Made by a program: the position numbers and the translations under genes. A DNA stretch of 64,000 nt from an uncultured Clostridia bacterium. GTDB lineage: Bacteria; Bacillota; Clostridia; Oscillospirales; CAG-272. Positions 36,143-44,946 of the stretch are shown piece after piece; position 1 is the stretch's first letter, and the number at the start of each line of letters is the position of its first letter. The DNA is taken from NCBI GenBank assembly GCA_904501865.1, contig CAJGCF010000001.1, positions 1 to 64,000 of the forward strand. Reading direction: 5' to 3'. The notes below the pieces were generated by a model that saw nothing but the letters and a program-made list of their open reading frames with translations, searched no databases and was not told the origin of the DNA.

Positions 36143-36733
36143 ATGGATAACCAAGAGCTTATGTCTCTGCTTGAGAGCAGAAGGACATACCGTAGATTTG
36201 ACGAGAGCAGAGCAATAGACGATGAGATAGTTGCGGATATGAAGCACTCGGCGCAGCTTGCATCAAGTGCTATGAACCGTCAACCTCTGAAATATATATA
36301 CGTTCGCCGCCCCGACACCGTCAATGCTATTTTTGATATAACGAGATGGGGCTCGGCGTTGCCGGACGGTCTTGGCAGACCTCGCGAGGGCGAGCGCCCG
36401 ACTATGTTCGTAGCTGTGCTTGCGGTAAAGGAGCTGACAACCAGATTTACAGATTTTGATGCGGGACTTGCGGTGTCGAATATAACTCTTGCCGCGTGGA
36501 GTCACGGAGTAGGCTCCTGCGTGCTCGGAAGTGTGGACTGTGAAAGGCTCAGGGAAATGCTTGAAATTCCCGACGAGCTTGAGATCATCACCGTTGTGGG
36601 ATTTGGATATCCCACGCATACCAGCCGAATAGTAGAGGTAAGCGAGGGCGATGATATGAAATATAGCCTCGACGGGCAAAAAAATTACGTTGTGCCGAAA
36701 AAAAGCATATCTGATACGGTCAAGGATATTTAG
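36143..36733 (+). CDS. Nitroreductase family protein
   Basis: This FMN-dependent oxidoreductase has 196 residues. The N-terminus has LLESRRTYRRFDES, which contacts FMN phosphate; the middle has DAGLAVSNITLAAWSHGVGS; and the C-terminus has VVGFGYPT. It is just downstream of polA with a GAGGA site, so the two are probably co-transcribed. The physiological substrate is unknown. Confidence 0.9.
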   Translation: MDNQELMSLLESRRTYRRFDESRAIDDEIVADMKHSAQLASSAMNRQPLKYIYVRRPDTVNAIFDITRWGSALPDGLGRPREGERPTMFVAVLAVKELTTRFTDFDAGLAVSNITLAAWSHGVGSCVLGSVDCERLREMLEIPDELEIITVVGFGYPTHTSRIVEVSEGDDMKYSLDGQKNYVVPKKSISDTVKDI

Positions 36734-36796
36734 GAGACTGTCTGCGTTGACCTGCGCGCTAATATATAAATAAATTTTAAATTTTCGGAAAAACTA

Positions 36797-36825
36797 TTGA
36801 AAGTCAGGGCAAAATCTGATATAAT
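36797..36825 (+). promoter_or_regulatory. Consensus-like promoter upstream of the SRP RNA
   Basis: TTGAAA, a 17-bp spacer and TATAAT. A second TATAAT at 36857-36862 lies directly before the RNA but has no good -35 box, so either could set the 5-prime end. Confidence 0.7.
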
Positions 36826-36865
36826 ATAAAGGTCCGATGTGTTGGACTAAAATTGATATAATGCA

Positions 36866-37175
36866 GCGTGTGCTGCAAAACGAGGCCATACCAGCCGGGG
36901 ATTTAGCGGAGCCCTGCACCTGAAATCCGCTACAGCAGGGGTGGATCCCGCATTTGAGGGCCGAACCTTTACGAATTGAGTCCTATCTGCTGTGTTGACG
37001 GGTGGGTCTTGCGCAATTGGGAGCTGTGAACTATGTCAGAGGGGGAACCAAGCAGCATTAAGCGGTTGACCTGATGTGCCGCGAGGTAGCCTGCCTTGAG
37101 CAGAGGGTATGAAGATCGCGTGGAGGAGAAGTTCGATTTTGCGGTGTATGGTCTCGTTTTGCGGCACACGCTTTT
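36866..37175 (+). ncRNA. ffs: Signal recognition particle RNA, large bacterial type
   Basis: The RNA scaffold of SRP, about 310 nt. Complementary ends (GTGTGCTGCAAAACGAG with CTCGTTTTGCGGCACAC) close the molecule, and the conserved helix 8 region reads ATGTCAGAGGGGGAACC, then AAGCAGCATTAAGC and CCTGATGTGCC. The length implies an Alu domain as in Bacillus scRNA. Its position directly before dnaX-ybaB-recR matches the usual Bacillota order. The ends are estimated to within several bases. No protein-coding frame in this stretch is credible. Confidence 0.93.
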
Positions 37176-37198
37176 AATTACGGGAGAGGAGGGAGAAT

Positions 37199-38851
37199 AT
37201 GCATCAGGCGCTATACAGAAAATGGAGACCTAAAACCTTTGGCGAGGTCTACGGTCAGGACCATATCACGTCGATACTAAAGTATGAGGTTTCAAACTCA
37301 AAGTTTTCACACGCATATCTCTTCTGCGGCTCTCGTGGAACGGGAAAAACTACGTGCGCCAAGATACTTGCAAAGGCAGTCAACTGTTTGCACAGCGAGA
37401 ACGGAGATCCGTGCGGTAAGTGTGAGGCTTGCCGTGCGATAGATTCGGGAAGCGCAACTGACGTGCTTGAAATGGACGCGGCGTCAAACAACGGTGTTGA
37501 CAATATAAGAGATATTCGCGATGAGGTCGTGTACTCTCCGTCGAATCTAAAATACCGCGTTTACATCATAGACGAGGTGCATATGCTCTCGACGAGCGCG
37601 TTCAACGCTCTTCTCAAAACGCTTGAAGAGCCGCCCGAGCACGTAATATTCATTTTGGCGACGACAGAGCTACATAAGCTCCCCGCCACCATAATTTCAA
37701 GATGTCAACGGTTTGATTTCCGCAGAATATCCACCGAGGTGCTCAAAAATCACTTGATGAGAATAGCGGAAAAGGAAGATATACAGATAGACGAGAGTGC
37801 GGCGGTTCTGCTTGCGAAACACGCGCAGGGAGGTATGCGAGACGCTATCAGTCTGCTTGAGCTGTGCGCATCAAGCCGACAGAGGATAGATAATGCTCTG
37901 GTTGCGAGCACGATAGGCTCAAGCGGACGCGAGAATATGCTCGCAGTAGTAAAAGCCATATCCGAGAAGGATTATGAAACTATATTTGCCGCAGTGGACG
38001 AGGTGGTCAGGTCGTCAAGAGATATAACGGTGTTCTGGCAGGAGCTCATTTCTGTCTACCGTGACCTTTTGGTCGTGAAAAGTTCAAAGGAGCCGTCTGT
38101 GTACCTCGACCTTACCGATAGCGAGACCGAGGCGCTCACCACGCTCGCGAAAGCCTTTTCAATAGAGCTGTTGTCATACCATTGCGGTATGCTTCAGGAG
38201 GCGCTTGTCACAATGCTCAAGGCAAATGCGGTAAGAAGGATAGTAGCCGAGCTCACGCTTGTCAGAATGTGTGACGAGCGGCTGGTCAATTCCACAGAGG
38301 CAATGCTTTCGAGAATTTCCGCGCTTGAAAAAGCCGTCGCTTCGGGAGCGGTCATAGCGCCCGCGGCGAAAGATGGGGATGGGCAGGAGAAAACAAGCTC
38401 GCGTCCGAAAAGCAGAGCACGTGCAAAGGTAAGCTCAGACGACGATGAAATGTTTAAGTCGGATGCGCCCGTAGATTATAAGGCGACCGCCCAAAAGGAA
38501 GAAAAGACCGCACAGTCGCCCTCGGACGGCGATAACGTTCGTACCTTGAGGCCCTTTAAGAGCAGAGCAGAGGCCATTGAGCTTATGGGAAGAAAAAATC
38601 CTATGCTCTCATCCTTCTTCAAGGGAGCAAAGTGGTACACAGACGGTGACGGACGTGTGGTCCTGAAATTCTCGACGCAATTCAATATAGATAACGTCAA
38701 GACATTTGGCGGAGAGCAATTTTTCCTTGATGTCATGTCCGAGGTTATAGGAAAACGGCTTTCGGCATCGGACGTCAAGTATGAATGTGACGAGGAAAAG
38801 AGAGACAACGCGATAATAGATGAAATAATAGAATCGGCCGAGCAAGGCTGA
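37199..38851 (+). CDS. dnaX: DNA polymerase III subunit gamma/tau
   Basis: This is the clamp-loader ATPase, 550 residues. Walker A is GSRGTGKTTCAKILA (about 44-58), the zinc module is CGKCEACR plus an earlier Cys, and the DEVHMLS box and sensor ISRCQRFDFR are present. A charged, low-complexity linker (about 390-450) leads to a C-terminal domain that would bind the polymerase. It has a GAGGAGGGAG site and begins an operon with ybaB and recR behind the SRP RNA. Confidence 0.96.
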   Translation: MHQALYRKWRPKTFGEVYGQDHITSILKYEVSNSKFSHAYLFCGSRGTGKTTCAKILAKAVNCLHSENGDPCGKCEACRAIDSGSATDVLEMDAASNNGVDNIRDIRDEVVYSPSNLKYRVYIIDEVHMLSTSAFNALLKTLEEPPEHVIFILATTELHKLPATIISRCQRFDFRRISTEVLKNHLMRIAEKEDIQIDESAAVLLAKHAQGGMRDAISLLELCASSRQRIDNALVASTIGSSGRENMLAVVKAISEKDYETIFAAVDEVVRSSRDITVFWQELISVYRDLLVVKSSKEPSVYLDLTDSETEALTTLAKAFSIELLSYHCGMLQEALVTMLKANAVRRIVAELTLVRMCDERLVNSTEAMLSRISALEKAVASGAVIAPAAKDGDGQEKTSSRPKSRARAKVSSDDDEMFKSDAPVDYKATAQKEEKTAQSPSDGDNVRTLRPFKSRAEAIELMGRKNPMLSSFFKGAKWYTDGDGRVVLKFSTQFNIDNVKTFGGEQFFLDVMSEVIGKRLSASDVKYECDEEKRDNAIIDEIIESAEQG

Positions 38852-38876
38852 CATATCAAACAAGGAGATAAAAACA

Positions 38877-39224
38877 ATGAGAGCTAATATACCGAGAGGA
38901 ATGGGCGGAGGAGCCCAGAATATGCAGGCAATGCTTCGTCAGGCACAGAAGATGCAGGAGGACATGGCCGCGCTTCAGGAGGAGCTTGACGCGCGTGAGT
39001 ATGAGGTCAAGGCAGGCGGCGGAGTGGTATCCGTTAAGATAAACGGTAAAAAGGAGATACTTGCCATAGATATCCAACCCGAGATAGTAGACCCCGATGA
39101 CGTTGAAACACTTTCTGATATACTCATTGCGGCAGTAAATGAGGCTATAAAGAGAGTTGAGAATACCAACAGTGAAGAAATGGGAAAGGTGACTCAGGGT
39201 ATGAATATGCCCGGAATGTTCTGA
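38877..39224 (+). CDS. YbaB/EbfC family nucleoid-associated protein
   Basis: This small dimeric DNA-binding protein has 115 residues. Its N-terminus is Gly/Met/Gln-rich (AQNMQAMLRQAQKMQ) and leads into a helix-sheet core with VSVKINGKKEILAIDI and DILIAAVNEAIKRV. It lies between dnaX and recR, the conserved location for this family, with 1 bp between its stop and the recR start. Confidence 0.93.
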   Translation: MRANIPRGMGGGAQNMQAMLRQAQKMQEDMAALQEELDAREYEVKAGGGVVSVKINGKKEILAIDIQPEIVDPDDVETLSDILIAAVNEAIKRVENTNSEEMGKVTQGMNMPGMF

Positions 39225-39225
39225 T

Positions 39226-39825
39226 ATGGCGGAGTACATAGAGTCCTTGCAAAAGCTTGCCGAACAGTTTGGCAGACTTGAGGGCGTAGGAAAAAAGAAC
39301 GCTATGAAAATGGCATTTTCCGTGCTCGATATGACGGCTGAGGAGGCCGAGGAGTTTTCCAAGGCTATAATAGAGGCAAAAGAGAAGATACATCTCTGTC
39401 CTATATGCCAGAACATAACCGACAGAGAGGTCTGTCCTATATGCGCGGACCCAAACAGAGACAGAAGAACTGTTTGCATAGTCTCTGACCCAAGAGTAGT
39501 TATATCTATGGAGAAGGTCAGGGAATACAAGGGAACATATCACGTCCTTCACGGAGTTATATCTCCTATGAACGGAATTACCCCCGATAAGCTCAAGATA
39601 AAGGAGCTGTTGGCAAGGATAGACGATGGAGAGATAGAGGAAGCGATAGTAGCCACCAATCCAACGGTCGAGGGAGAGGCTACCGCTATGTATATATCAA
39701 GACTTCTAAAGCCTTTTGACATAAAGGTTACAAGACTTGCATACGGTGTTCCTATGGGAAGTGACCTTGAATATGCCGACGAGATAACACTTTACCGCGC
39801 TATCGAGGGCAGACGTGATTTCTGA
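39226..39825 (+). CDS. recR: Recombination mediator RecR
   Basis: RecR loads RecA at gaps together with RecO. The 199-residue protein has the helix-hairpin-helix LEGVGKKNAMKMAF, a four-Cys zinc finger (CPICQNITDREVCPIC, about 58-73) and a Toprim domain (CIVSDPRVVISMEK, ATNPTVEGEATAMYI). Its last codons form part of a long hairpin shared with topB. Confidence 0.95.
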   Translation: MAEYIESLQKLAEQFGRLEGVGKKNAMKMAFSVLDMTAEEAEEFSKAIIEAKEKIHLCPICQNITDREVCPICADPNRDRRTVCIVSDPRVVISMEKVREYKGTYHVLHGVISPMNGITPDKLKIKELLARIDDGEIEEAIVATNPTVEGEATAMYISRLLKPFDIKVTRLAYGVPMGSDLEYADEITLYRAIEGRRDF

Positions 39826-39873
39826 TAACAATACGGGACGGCAAAAGCCGTCCCGTATTGTTATCAGAAATCA
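39816..39873. terminator. 27-bp-stem bidirectional terminator shared by recR and topB
   Basis: Perfect 27-bp arms (39816-39842 and 39847-39873) surround an AAAA loop. The arms include the final codons of both genes, so both proteins end in Asp-Phe-stop. It serves both converging transcripts. Confidence 0.85.
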
Positions 39874-42005
39874 AATATGACCTTATCTCCGTCAAGCTTG
39901 AGCTTTGCGTTGAAGGGCTTTCCGTTTTTGGATACAAAGCCTTGTATCTCCGAGGAGACGCCCTCTGACAAAATCTTCCTGGCGTTTGATATGGAGATAG
40001 TACGCTTGCATATAAAGCTGCCTATTTTGAACTTGCAACCGTCCTTGTATCCCATACAGCCGTAGCCGTACCGACCTTTGACTACGTCCTTCCCGCAAAC
40101 GGGACACTTTCCTACGAGGTCCCCGTAAAAGCCCGTGTCGGAGTCGAGTTCAAGAGAAATATCCTTGTGCTCAAACACCTTTGATATCTCATCACACGCA
40201 AGACGGACACTGTCGGTTATGCTGATGTCGCCTCTGTATACCTTTTTCAATGCCTGACCAAGCTCACTGGTCTTGTATTTATCCATAGATACCCTCATCT
40301 GCATAAGCTGCTCGATGAGATATTCGCCACCGGGGAGAATAGTATATACGTCCTTTTTGAGCTCAATGTATCCCGAACGCCTTGCGTTTTCTATAATACC
40401 CGTTCTTGTTGCCTCTGTTCCAAGCTCAAGGCCCTCGAATATAGCCTTGTAATCCTCTTCGTCGTTTTCAGTTTCCCCGTCGGGATTGCTCGCCGCGCGC
40501 TCTGCGGCGGCCGCCTTGTCCTCACGGAATGGGTTTTTCAGATAATTGTTGAGCGTCTCGACCGTGTAGTGCTTTGGAGGATTAGTCTGCTTTTCAACAG
40601 GACGGAACTCTATATTTACTCGGTCACCTTTTTCAAGAGAGGGAAGTATCTTGTCCTTTCTCTCGGAATCGTCAAAGCGCATAAAGCCTTTTTGTAGAAT
40701 GATTATTCCCTTGAGTGTGAACTGCTCGTATCCGCCTACGTCAATTACTATTTCTGTCTTTTGAGCGATACATTCTTCCTCACAGAACACCGATACAAAT
40801 CGGCGGAATACCGTCTGATAGACCTGCATCTCCTTCTCGCTCAGATGTTCCTTTTTGGGTATCTTGTGAGTGGGGGTAAGAGCAGAGTGGCTCTCTATCT
40901 TGGAGTCGTCAAAAATAGTCTTTTTGTCTTTAAAGACAACAGGATATCCTATGCCCTTTATAGCTCCGATTATTTTTTTGACCTTGTCCTTCTCGTTAGT
41001 CGCCATATATTCCGAGTTGGTTCTCGGATAGGTAAGATAACCCTCCTCATAAAGCTTTTGAACTATGGTAAGGCTGTCCGACATAGACATTTTGTATTTT
41101 TTGCTCAGTACGTTCTGGAGCTTTGAAAGGGAAAACAGCTTTCCGGGGCCTATGGTCTCTTTTTTGGTCTTTTTTGAAACTACGGTCGCATCGCTTGAGT
41201 TGTATTTTTTACACAGAGCCTCGGCTTGTGCCCTTTTGTCCTTATCAAATTTCTCACGACTGACCAGCTCTATCTCCTCGTCTCCTGTCTTTTCCTTTGA
41301 GACTGCGGCAAAATATACGTCTGGAACAAAGTTCCTTATTGCCATATCTCTGTCATAAATTGCACGGACTATGGGGACTATAACACGTCCGACACGCAAA
41401 AGCATCCCCGTTTTGAGAGTAGCGTATCTTGTGAGATTAACTCCGTAAAGCCAATCTATATAGGTGCGAGCAAATCCCTCGTCGGCGAGATTGTCGTATT
41501 CGCTCTCGTTCTTCATCTCCGCCAGTGCTTTTCCGATGGTCTCAGGCGTCTGGTCGGGAAGCCACAAGCGCAAGAATGACTTTTGCCCACCGTCAAGCGC
41601 TCCTGTATTCATAACGCACAAACGGATTATTATTTCCCCCTCTCTGTCCGAGTCTCCCGCGTTTACTATTCTGTCAACGTCATCACGCATACATAAATAT
41701 TTTATGGTCTCAAACTGACGCTCAACGCCCGGGTCGACCTTCTTGTCAGACCCCACCTTGAGCTTGAACTTGAATTTCTCCGGAAAGCAGGGAAGATTGT
41801 CCATAGACCAGCGCACGCCCGTGTCTCCACCCGTGTAATCCTCTATGTCGCACAGAGAAAAGAGGTGTCCGAAAGCCCACGTTACAAAATATCCGCCGCC
41901 CTCAAAGTATCCGTTTCTCTTCTGAAGGGAGCAATTATTCATTTGTTGAATACCCTGAACGATATTTCTGGCAAGACTTGGCTTTTCCGCGATTATTACC
42001 GTCAT
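39864..42005 (-). CDS. topB: DNA topoisomerase III
   Basis: This type IA topoisomerase has 713 residues. The Toprim domain starts VIIAEKPSLARNI and has the metal-binding DSDREGE. The active-site Tyr is in YLTYPRTNSEYM (about residue 320), and the C-terminus carries a zinc-binding module (CPVCGKDVVKGRYGYGC). No topoisomerase I signature beyond this is present. It has its own promoter, divergent from degV, and an AGGAGGG site. Confidence 0.94.
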   Translation of the reverse strand: MTVIIAEKPSLARNIVQGIQQMNNCSLQKRNGYFEGGGYFVTWAFGHLFSLCDIEDYTGGDTGVRWSMDNLPCFPEKFKFKLKVGSDKKVDPGVERQFETIKYLCMRDDVDRIVNAGDSDREGEIIIRLCVMNTGALDGGQKSFLRLWLPDQTPETIGKALAEMKNESEYDNLADEGFARTYIDWLYGVNLTRYATLKTGMLLRVGRVIVPIVRAIYDRDMAIRNFVPDVYFAAVSKEKTGDEEIELVSREKFDKDKRAQAEALCKKYNSSDATVVSKKTKKETIGPGKLFSLSKLQNVLSKKYKMSMSDSLTIVQKLYEEGYLTYPRTNSEYMATNEKDKVKKIIGAIKGIGYPVVFKDKKTIFDDSKIESHSALTPTHKIPKKEHLSEKEMQVYQTVFRRFVSVFCEEECIAQKTEIVIDVGGYEQFTLKGIIILQKGFMRFDDSERKDKILPSLEKGDRVNIEFRPVEKQTNPPKHYTVETLNNYLKNPFREDKAAAAERAASNPDGETENDEEDYKAIFEGLELGTEATRTGIIENARRSGYIELKKDVYTILPGGEYLIEQLMQMRVSMDKYKTSELGQALKKVYRGDISITDSVRLACDEISKVFEHKDISLELDSDTGFYGDLVGKCPVCGKDVVKGRYGYGCMGYKDGCKFKIGSFICKRTISISNARKILSEGVSSEIQGFVSKNGKPFNAKLKLDGDKVIFDF

Positions 42006-42041
42006 TTTGTCCCTCCTAATAAGACTTTGTTTACAAGATAC

Positions 42042-42070
42042 ATTCTAACATATAAGGTGATTTTTGTCAA
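42042..42070 (-). promoter_or_regulatory. Promoter of topB
   Basis: TTGACA, a 17-bp spacer and TAGAAT on the - strand, 36 bp before the start. Confidence 0.82.
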
Positions 42071-42184
42071 CCGCCACACAGTCGTGTTTTAGGGAAAATA
42101 ACGCTGTGTGTATAAAATAAACGATACCCACGAGGTATATTAAAAAAATGTTGTAAAAACAACAAGAAAAATTTGGATAAAGCA

Positions 42185-42213
42185 TTGACATTGTGGTAAA
42201 AATGTAGTATAAT
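42185..42213 (+). promoter_or_regulatory. Consensus promoter of degV-fakA
   Basis: TTGACA, a 17-bp spacer and TATAAT on the + strand. It leaves a leader of about 100 nt. The 314-bp topB-degV gap holds this site and the topB promoter; I see no gene in it. Confidence 0.85.
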
Positions 42214-42319
42214 TAGTTGGTATATATAAACTTGTGGCATATTGTAAAGACTTCATAAAATATGTGACTGTGGGCCAAGCTGTTAATTATAAGGGTCCAT
42301 AGCGGAATGGAGAATAAAT

Positions 42320-43183
42320 ATGAGAGATTATGTAATTTTCACGGATTCATCCTGTGACCTTCCCGCCGAGCTTGCGAAGGAGATGGATGTAGAGGTGCTC
42401 AATCTTGAGGTGAACATTGAGGGAATAGGCACCAAATTGAACAATGAGATAGATCCTCAGGAATTTTACGGATACCTGAGAGATAAGCGCTCGGCAAAGA
42501 CCTCCGCCGTAAATATGGAGAGATTCTCCGAGGCGTTTGAAAAGCTCGTCGCAGAGGGCAAGGACATTCTTTACCTTGGATTTTCCTCGGGCTTGTCCGC
42601 AACCTATACGGCAGGTAAGAACGCCGCAGAGGAGATTATGGAGAAATATCCCGATAGCAAGATAGTTGCGGTTGATACACTTTGCGCGGCTCTCGGTCAG
42701 GGACTTCTTGTAAAGCTTGCTGTAGATAAAAAGAACACGGGTGCGACAATTGATGAGGTAGCGACTTGGGTTGAAGAAAATAAGCTTCATCTTGCGCATT
42801 GGTTCACCGTTGAGGATCTGTTCTTCCTTAAGCGTGGAGGACGCGTTTCGTCCGCTACCGCAGTTCTTGGAACAGTTCTTCAGATAAAGCCCGTTATGCA
42901 CGTTGACAATGAAGGAAAGCTTATCAACGTACAGAAGGCGCGCGGCAGAGACGCATCTATCAAAGCTATACTTGAAAAGATGAAGGAGACCGCTATTGAC
43001 CCTGAAAATCAGACAGTATATATCTGTCACGGGGATTGCTATGATGATGCCAAGAAGCTTGCCGATATGGTCAGCGCAGAATTTGGCATAAAGGATATCC
43101 TTATCGGATACGTCGGACCTGTTATCGGAGCACATTCCGGCCCCGGAACGCTTGCTTTGTTCTTCTTGGCAAAGGAAAGATAA
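42320..43183 (+). CDS. DegV family fatty-acid-binding protein (FakB-type)
   Basis: DegV/FakB proteins bind a fatty acid and present its carboxylate to the kinase FakA for phosphorylation. The 287-residue protein has the typical TDSSCDLPAELAKE start, the lipid-head motif TSAVNMERFSEAF, LGFSSGLSATY, and the C-terminal GPVIGAHSGPGTLALFF. It sits directly upstream of fakA in the same transcript, which supports an acyl-phosphate role in fatty acid salvage. Confidence 0.92.
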   Translation: MRDYVIFTDSSCDLPAELAKEMDVEVLNLEVNIEGIGTKLNNEIDPQEFYGYLRDKRSAKTSAVNMERFSEAFEKLVAEGKDILYLGFSSGLSATYTAGKNAAEEIMEKYPDSKIVAVDTLCAALGQGLLVKLAVDKKNTGATIDEVATWVEENKLHLAHWFTVEDLFFLKRGGRVSSATAVLGTVLQIKPVMHVDNEGKLINVQKARGRDASIKAILEKMKETAIDPENQTVYICHGDCYDDAKKLADMVSAEFGIKDILIGYVGPVIGAHSGPGTLALFFLAKER

Positions 43184-43242
43184 TATAGAACGGATAATCA
43201 CTATAAACCAAACTGACACAGTCGGTGGAATGGAGACACTTA

Positions 43243-44898
43243 ATGGGTATTACAGGAAATTTGTATAGAGAGATGGCGCTTTCGGGCGCGGCTTTGCTCA
43301 GCAACAAAAAGGAAGAGATAAACAATCTCAACGTTTTCCCCGTGCCTGACGGCGATACGGGTATCAATATGAGTCTCACGATGAGCACTATCGGAAATAC
43401 CGCAGAGGGACTCGGAATTGGCGAGAGCGCAGAAAAGATTGCGGGCTTTATGCTCCGTTCCGCAAGAGGAAACTCGGGAGCTATCCTCTCACTTTTCTTC
43501 AGAGGCGTGTCCAAGGCACTCAAGGGTGTTGATGAGGCAAGCTCAAAGGATATGGTAGAGGCATTCAAAAGAGGTACTACAGAGGCATACCGTGCGGTTA
43601 TGAAGCCCACAGAGGGAACGATACTTACGGTAATGCGTATGTGTGGCGAGGAGGCCGAGAAGGCGTATCTTGCAAACAAGAGAATAAGCGTTAAAAATCT
43701 TTTCAAGGTAATACTTAAGGGTGCCGAGGATGCTTTGGCACAGACACCCGAGATGCTCCCCGTGCTCAAGCAGACGGGAGTAGTCGATGCCGGCGGCGCG
43801 GGATTTGTTTGCGTGCTTGAGGGTATGGTAGCGGCTATGGAGGGTAAGCCTTACGTTGCCGAGCATAGCGCGGACGAGAATAATACTCCTACAGAGATGC
43901 GTTCAGGCGCTGATTTCTCGGATTTCAATACCGATGATATAAAGTTTGGATATTGTACCGAGTGTATAGTCGAAAAGAATGAAAAGTATGCGGGTGAGGA
44001 TACGTCGGGCGAGCTCTATGAGTTCATTAAGAGCATTGGTGACAGTGCGGTCTTTGTTGACGACGAGAGCATCATCAAGCTTCATATCCATACCAACGAT
44101 CCCGGAGCAGTACTTACGAAGGCGATAGAGTTCGGAAACCTTGCCACCGTTAAAATTGAAAACATGAGAAATCAGCATACTGAACTCATGTCAGGTAACA
44201 AGGAAGAGCCTGCACCAAAAAAATCCCAGCCTGTTATTGAAAAAAAGTACGGATTCGTAAGCGTATGTATGGGTGACGGCATAAAAAATATGTTTACCGA
44301 CGTCGGAGTCGATAATATCATAACAGGCGGACAGACTATGAATCCAAGCACTCAGGATATTATTGACGCTGTTATGAAAACTCCCTCGGAGTACGTATTC
44401 ATACTTCCCAACAATAAAAACATCTGTATGGTTGCAAGGCAGGCATCAGAGATAGTCACCGAGAGAAAGGTAATAGTAATTCCCACAGAGACCGTTCCTC
44501 AAGGAATGGCGGCTATGATAGCATATAATCCCGACGGTGAGCTTGATGAGGTTATCAAGGGTATGCAGGAGGGAGCAGCTATGGTGACTTCTATGTCTGT
44601 TACGTTTGCGGTAAGAGATACCGAGATAGACAGATTCAACATCAAGAAGGGACAGTACCTTGGTCTCGTTGAAGGAAAGATAGCTTGTGTAAGCAACGAC
44701 AGCTTCAGTTGTGCAAAGCAGTTGACAAGAGGAATGACGGGAGCCTCCTACGTTACCGTATTCTACGGTGAAGACGTAAGCGAGGAAAAGGCAGAGAAGT
44801 TTGGCGCTCTTGTTTCTGAAAAGATCGGAGACGGATGTGACGTTGCCGTGCTTTATGGCGGACAGCCTCTTTATGACTACATCATTTCCGTTGAATAA
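43243..44898 (+). CDS. fakA: Fatty acid kinase FakA-like (DAK2/DegV-associated) protein
   Basis: The ATP-binding kinase subunit of the fatty acid kinase complex, 551 residues. The N-terminal DhaL domain has NNLNVFPVPDGDTGINM with the Mg/ATP Asp residues and RSARGNSGAILS. A middle domain and a C-terminal part with FILPNNKNI and GEDVSEE follow, as in FakA/YloV. The ATG at 43243 has GGAG 9 nt upstream; an in-frame GTG at 43225 would add six residues. With FakB it makes acyl-phosphate for phospholipid synthesis. It is the last gene before the palindrome axis. Confidence 0.92.
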   Translation: MGITGNLYREMALSGAALLSNKKEEINNLNVFPVPDGDTGINMSLTMSTIGNTAEGLGIGESAEKIAGFMLRSARGNSGAILSLFFRGVSKALKGVDEASSKDMVEAFKRGTTEAYRAVMKPTEGTILTVMRMCGEEAEKAYLANKRISVKNLFKVILKGAEDALAQTPEMLPVLKQTGVVDAGGAGFVCVLEGMVAAMEGKPYVAEHSADENNTPTEMRSGADFSDFNTDDIKFGYCTECIVEKNEKYAGEDTSGELYEFIKSIGDSAVFVDDESIIKLHIHTNDPGAVLTKAIEFGNLATVKIENMRNQHTELMSGNKEEPAPKKSQPVIEKKYGFVSVCMGDGIKNMFTDVGVDNIITGGQTMNPSTQDIIDAVMKTPSEYVFILPNNKNICMVARQASEIVTERKVIVIPTETVPQGMAAMIAYNPDGELDEVIKGMQEGAAMVTSMSVTFAVRDTEIDRFNIKKGQYLGLVEGKIACVSNDSFSCAKQLTRGMTGASYVTVFYGEDVSEEKAEKFGALVSEKIGDGCDVAVLYGGQPLYDYIISVE

Positions 44899-44899
44899 T

Positions 44900-44945
44900 T
44901 GAAATAGAGAAATGCCGACGCATGCGTCGGCATTTCTCTATTTCA
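44900..44945. terminator. Terminator hairpin of fakA at the palindrome axis
   Basis: The core GCCGACGCATGCGTCGGC is flanked by A-rich and T-rich arms and is a typical hairpin terminator. The axis of the 38-kb palindrome (44922/44923) runs through its centre, so how much of the stem is native and how much comes from the mirroring cannot be decided here. Confidence 0.75.
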
Positions 44946-44946
44946 A

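Larger units (their letters stand above)
25845..44922 (+). repeat. Left arm of a perfect 38.2-kb palindrome
   Basis: These 19,078 bp are the exact reverse complement of 44923-64000 with no spacer. All gene coordinates map by x to 89845-x without any length change, and the sequence segments I compared base by base, including both ends and the axis, matched. The arm carries thiT through fakA. The repeat continues to the window edge on the other arm, so its true left limit may lie further upstream than 25845. Confidence 0.97.

Noticed and set aside
36969..37169. 66-residue frame inside the SRP RNA
   Set aside because: The stretch is a structured RNA with conserved SRP bases; the frame is incidental.
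38856..39530. 224-residue frame antisense to ybaB and recR
   Set aside because: Shadow of two conserved genes; low-complexity Ser/Leu-rich translation.
42347..43219. 290-residue frame antisense to degV
   Set aside because: It is a shadow frame covering degV with Cys/Arg/Leu-rich, domain-free sequence and no ribosome site; degV itself has clear family motifs. The same holds for its mirror at 46626-47498.
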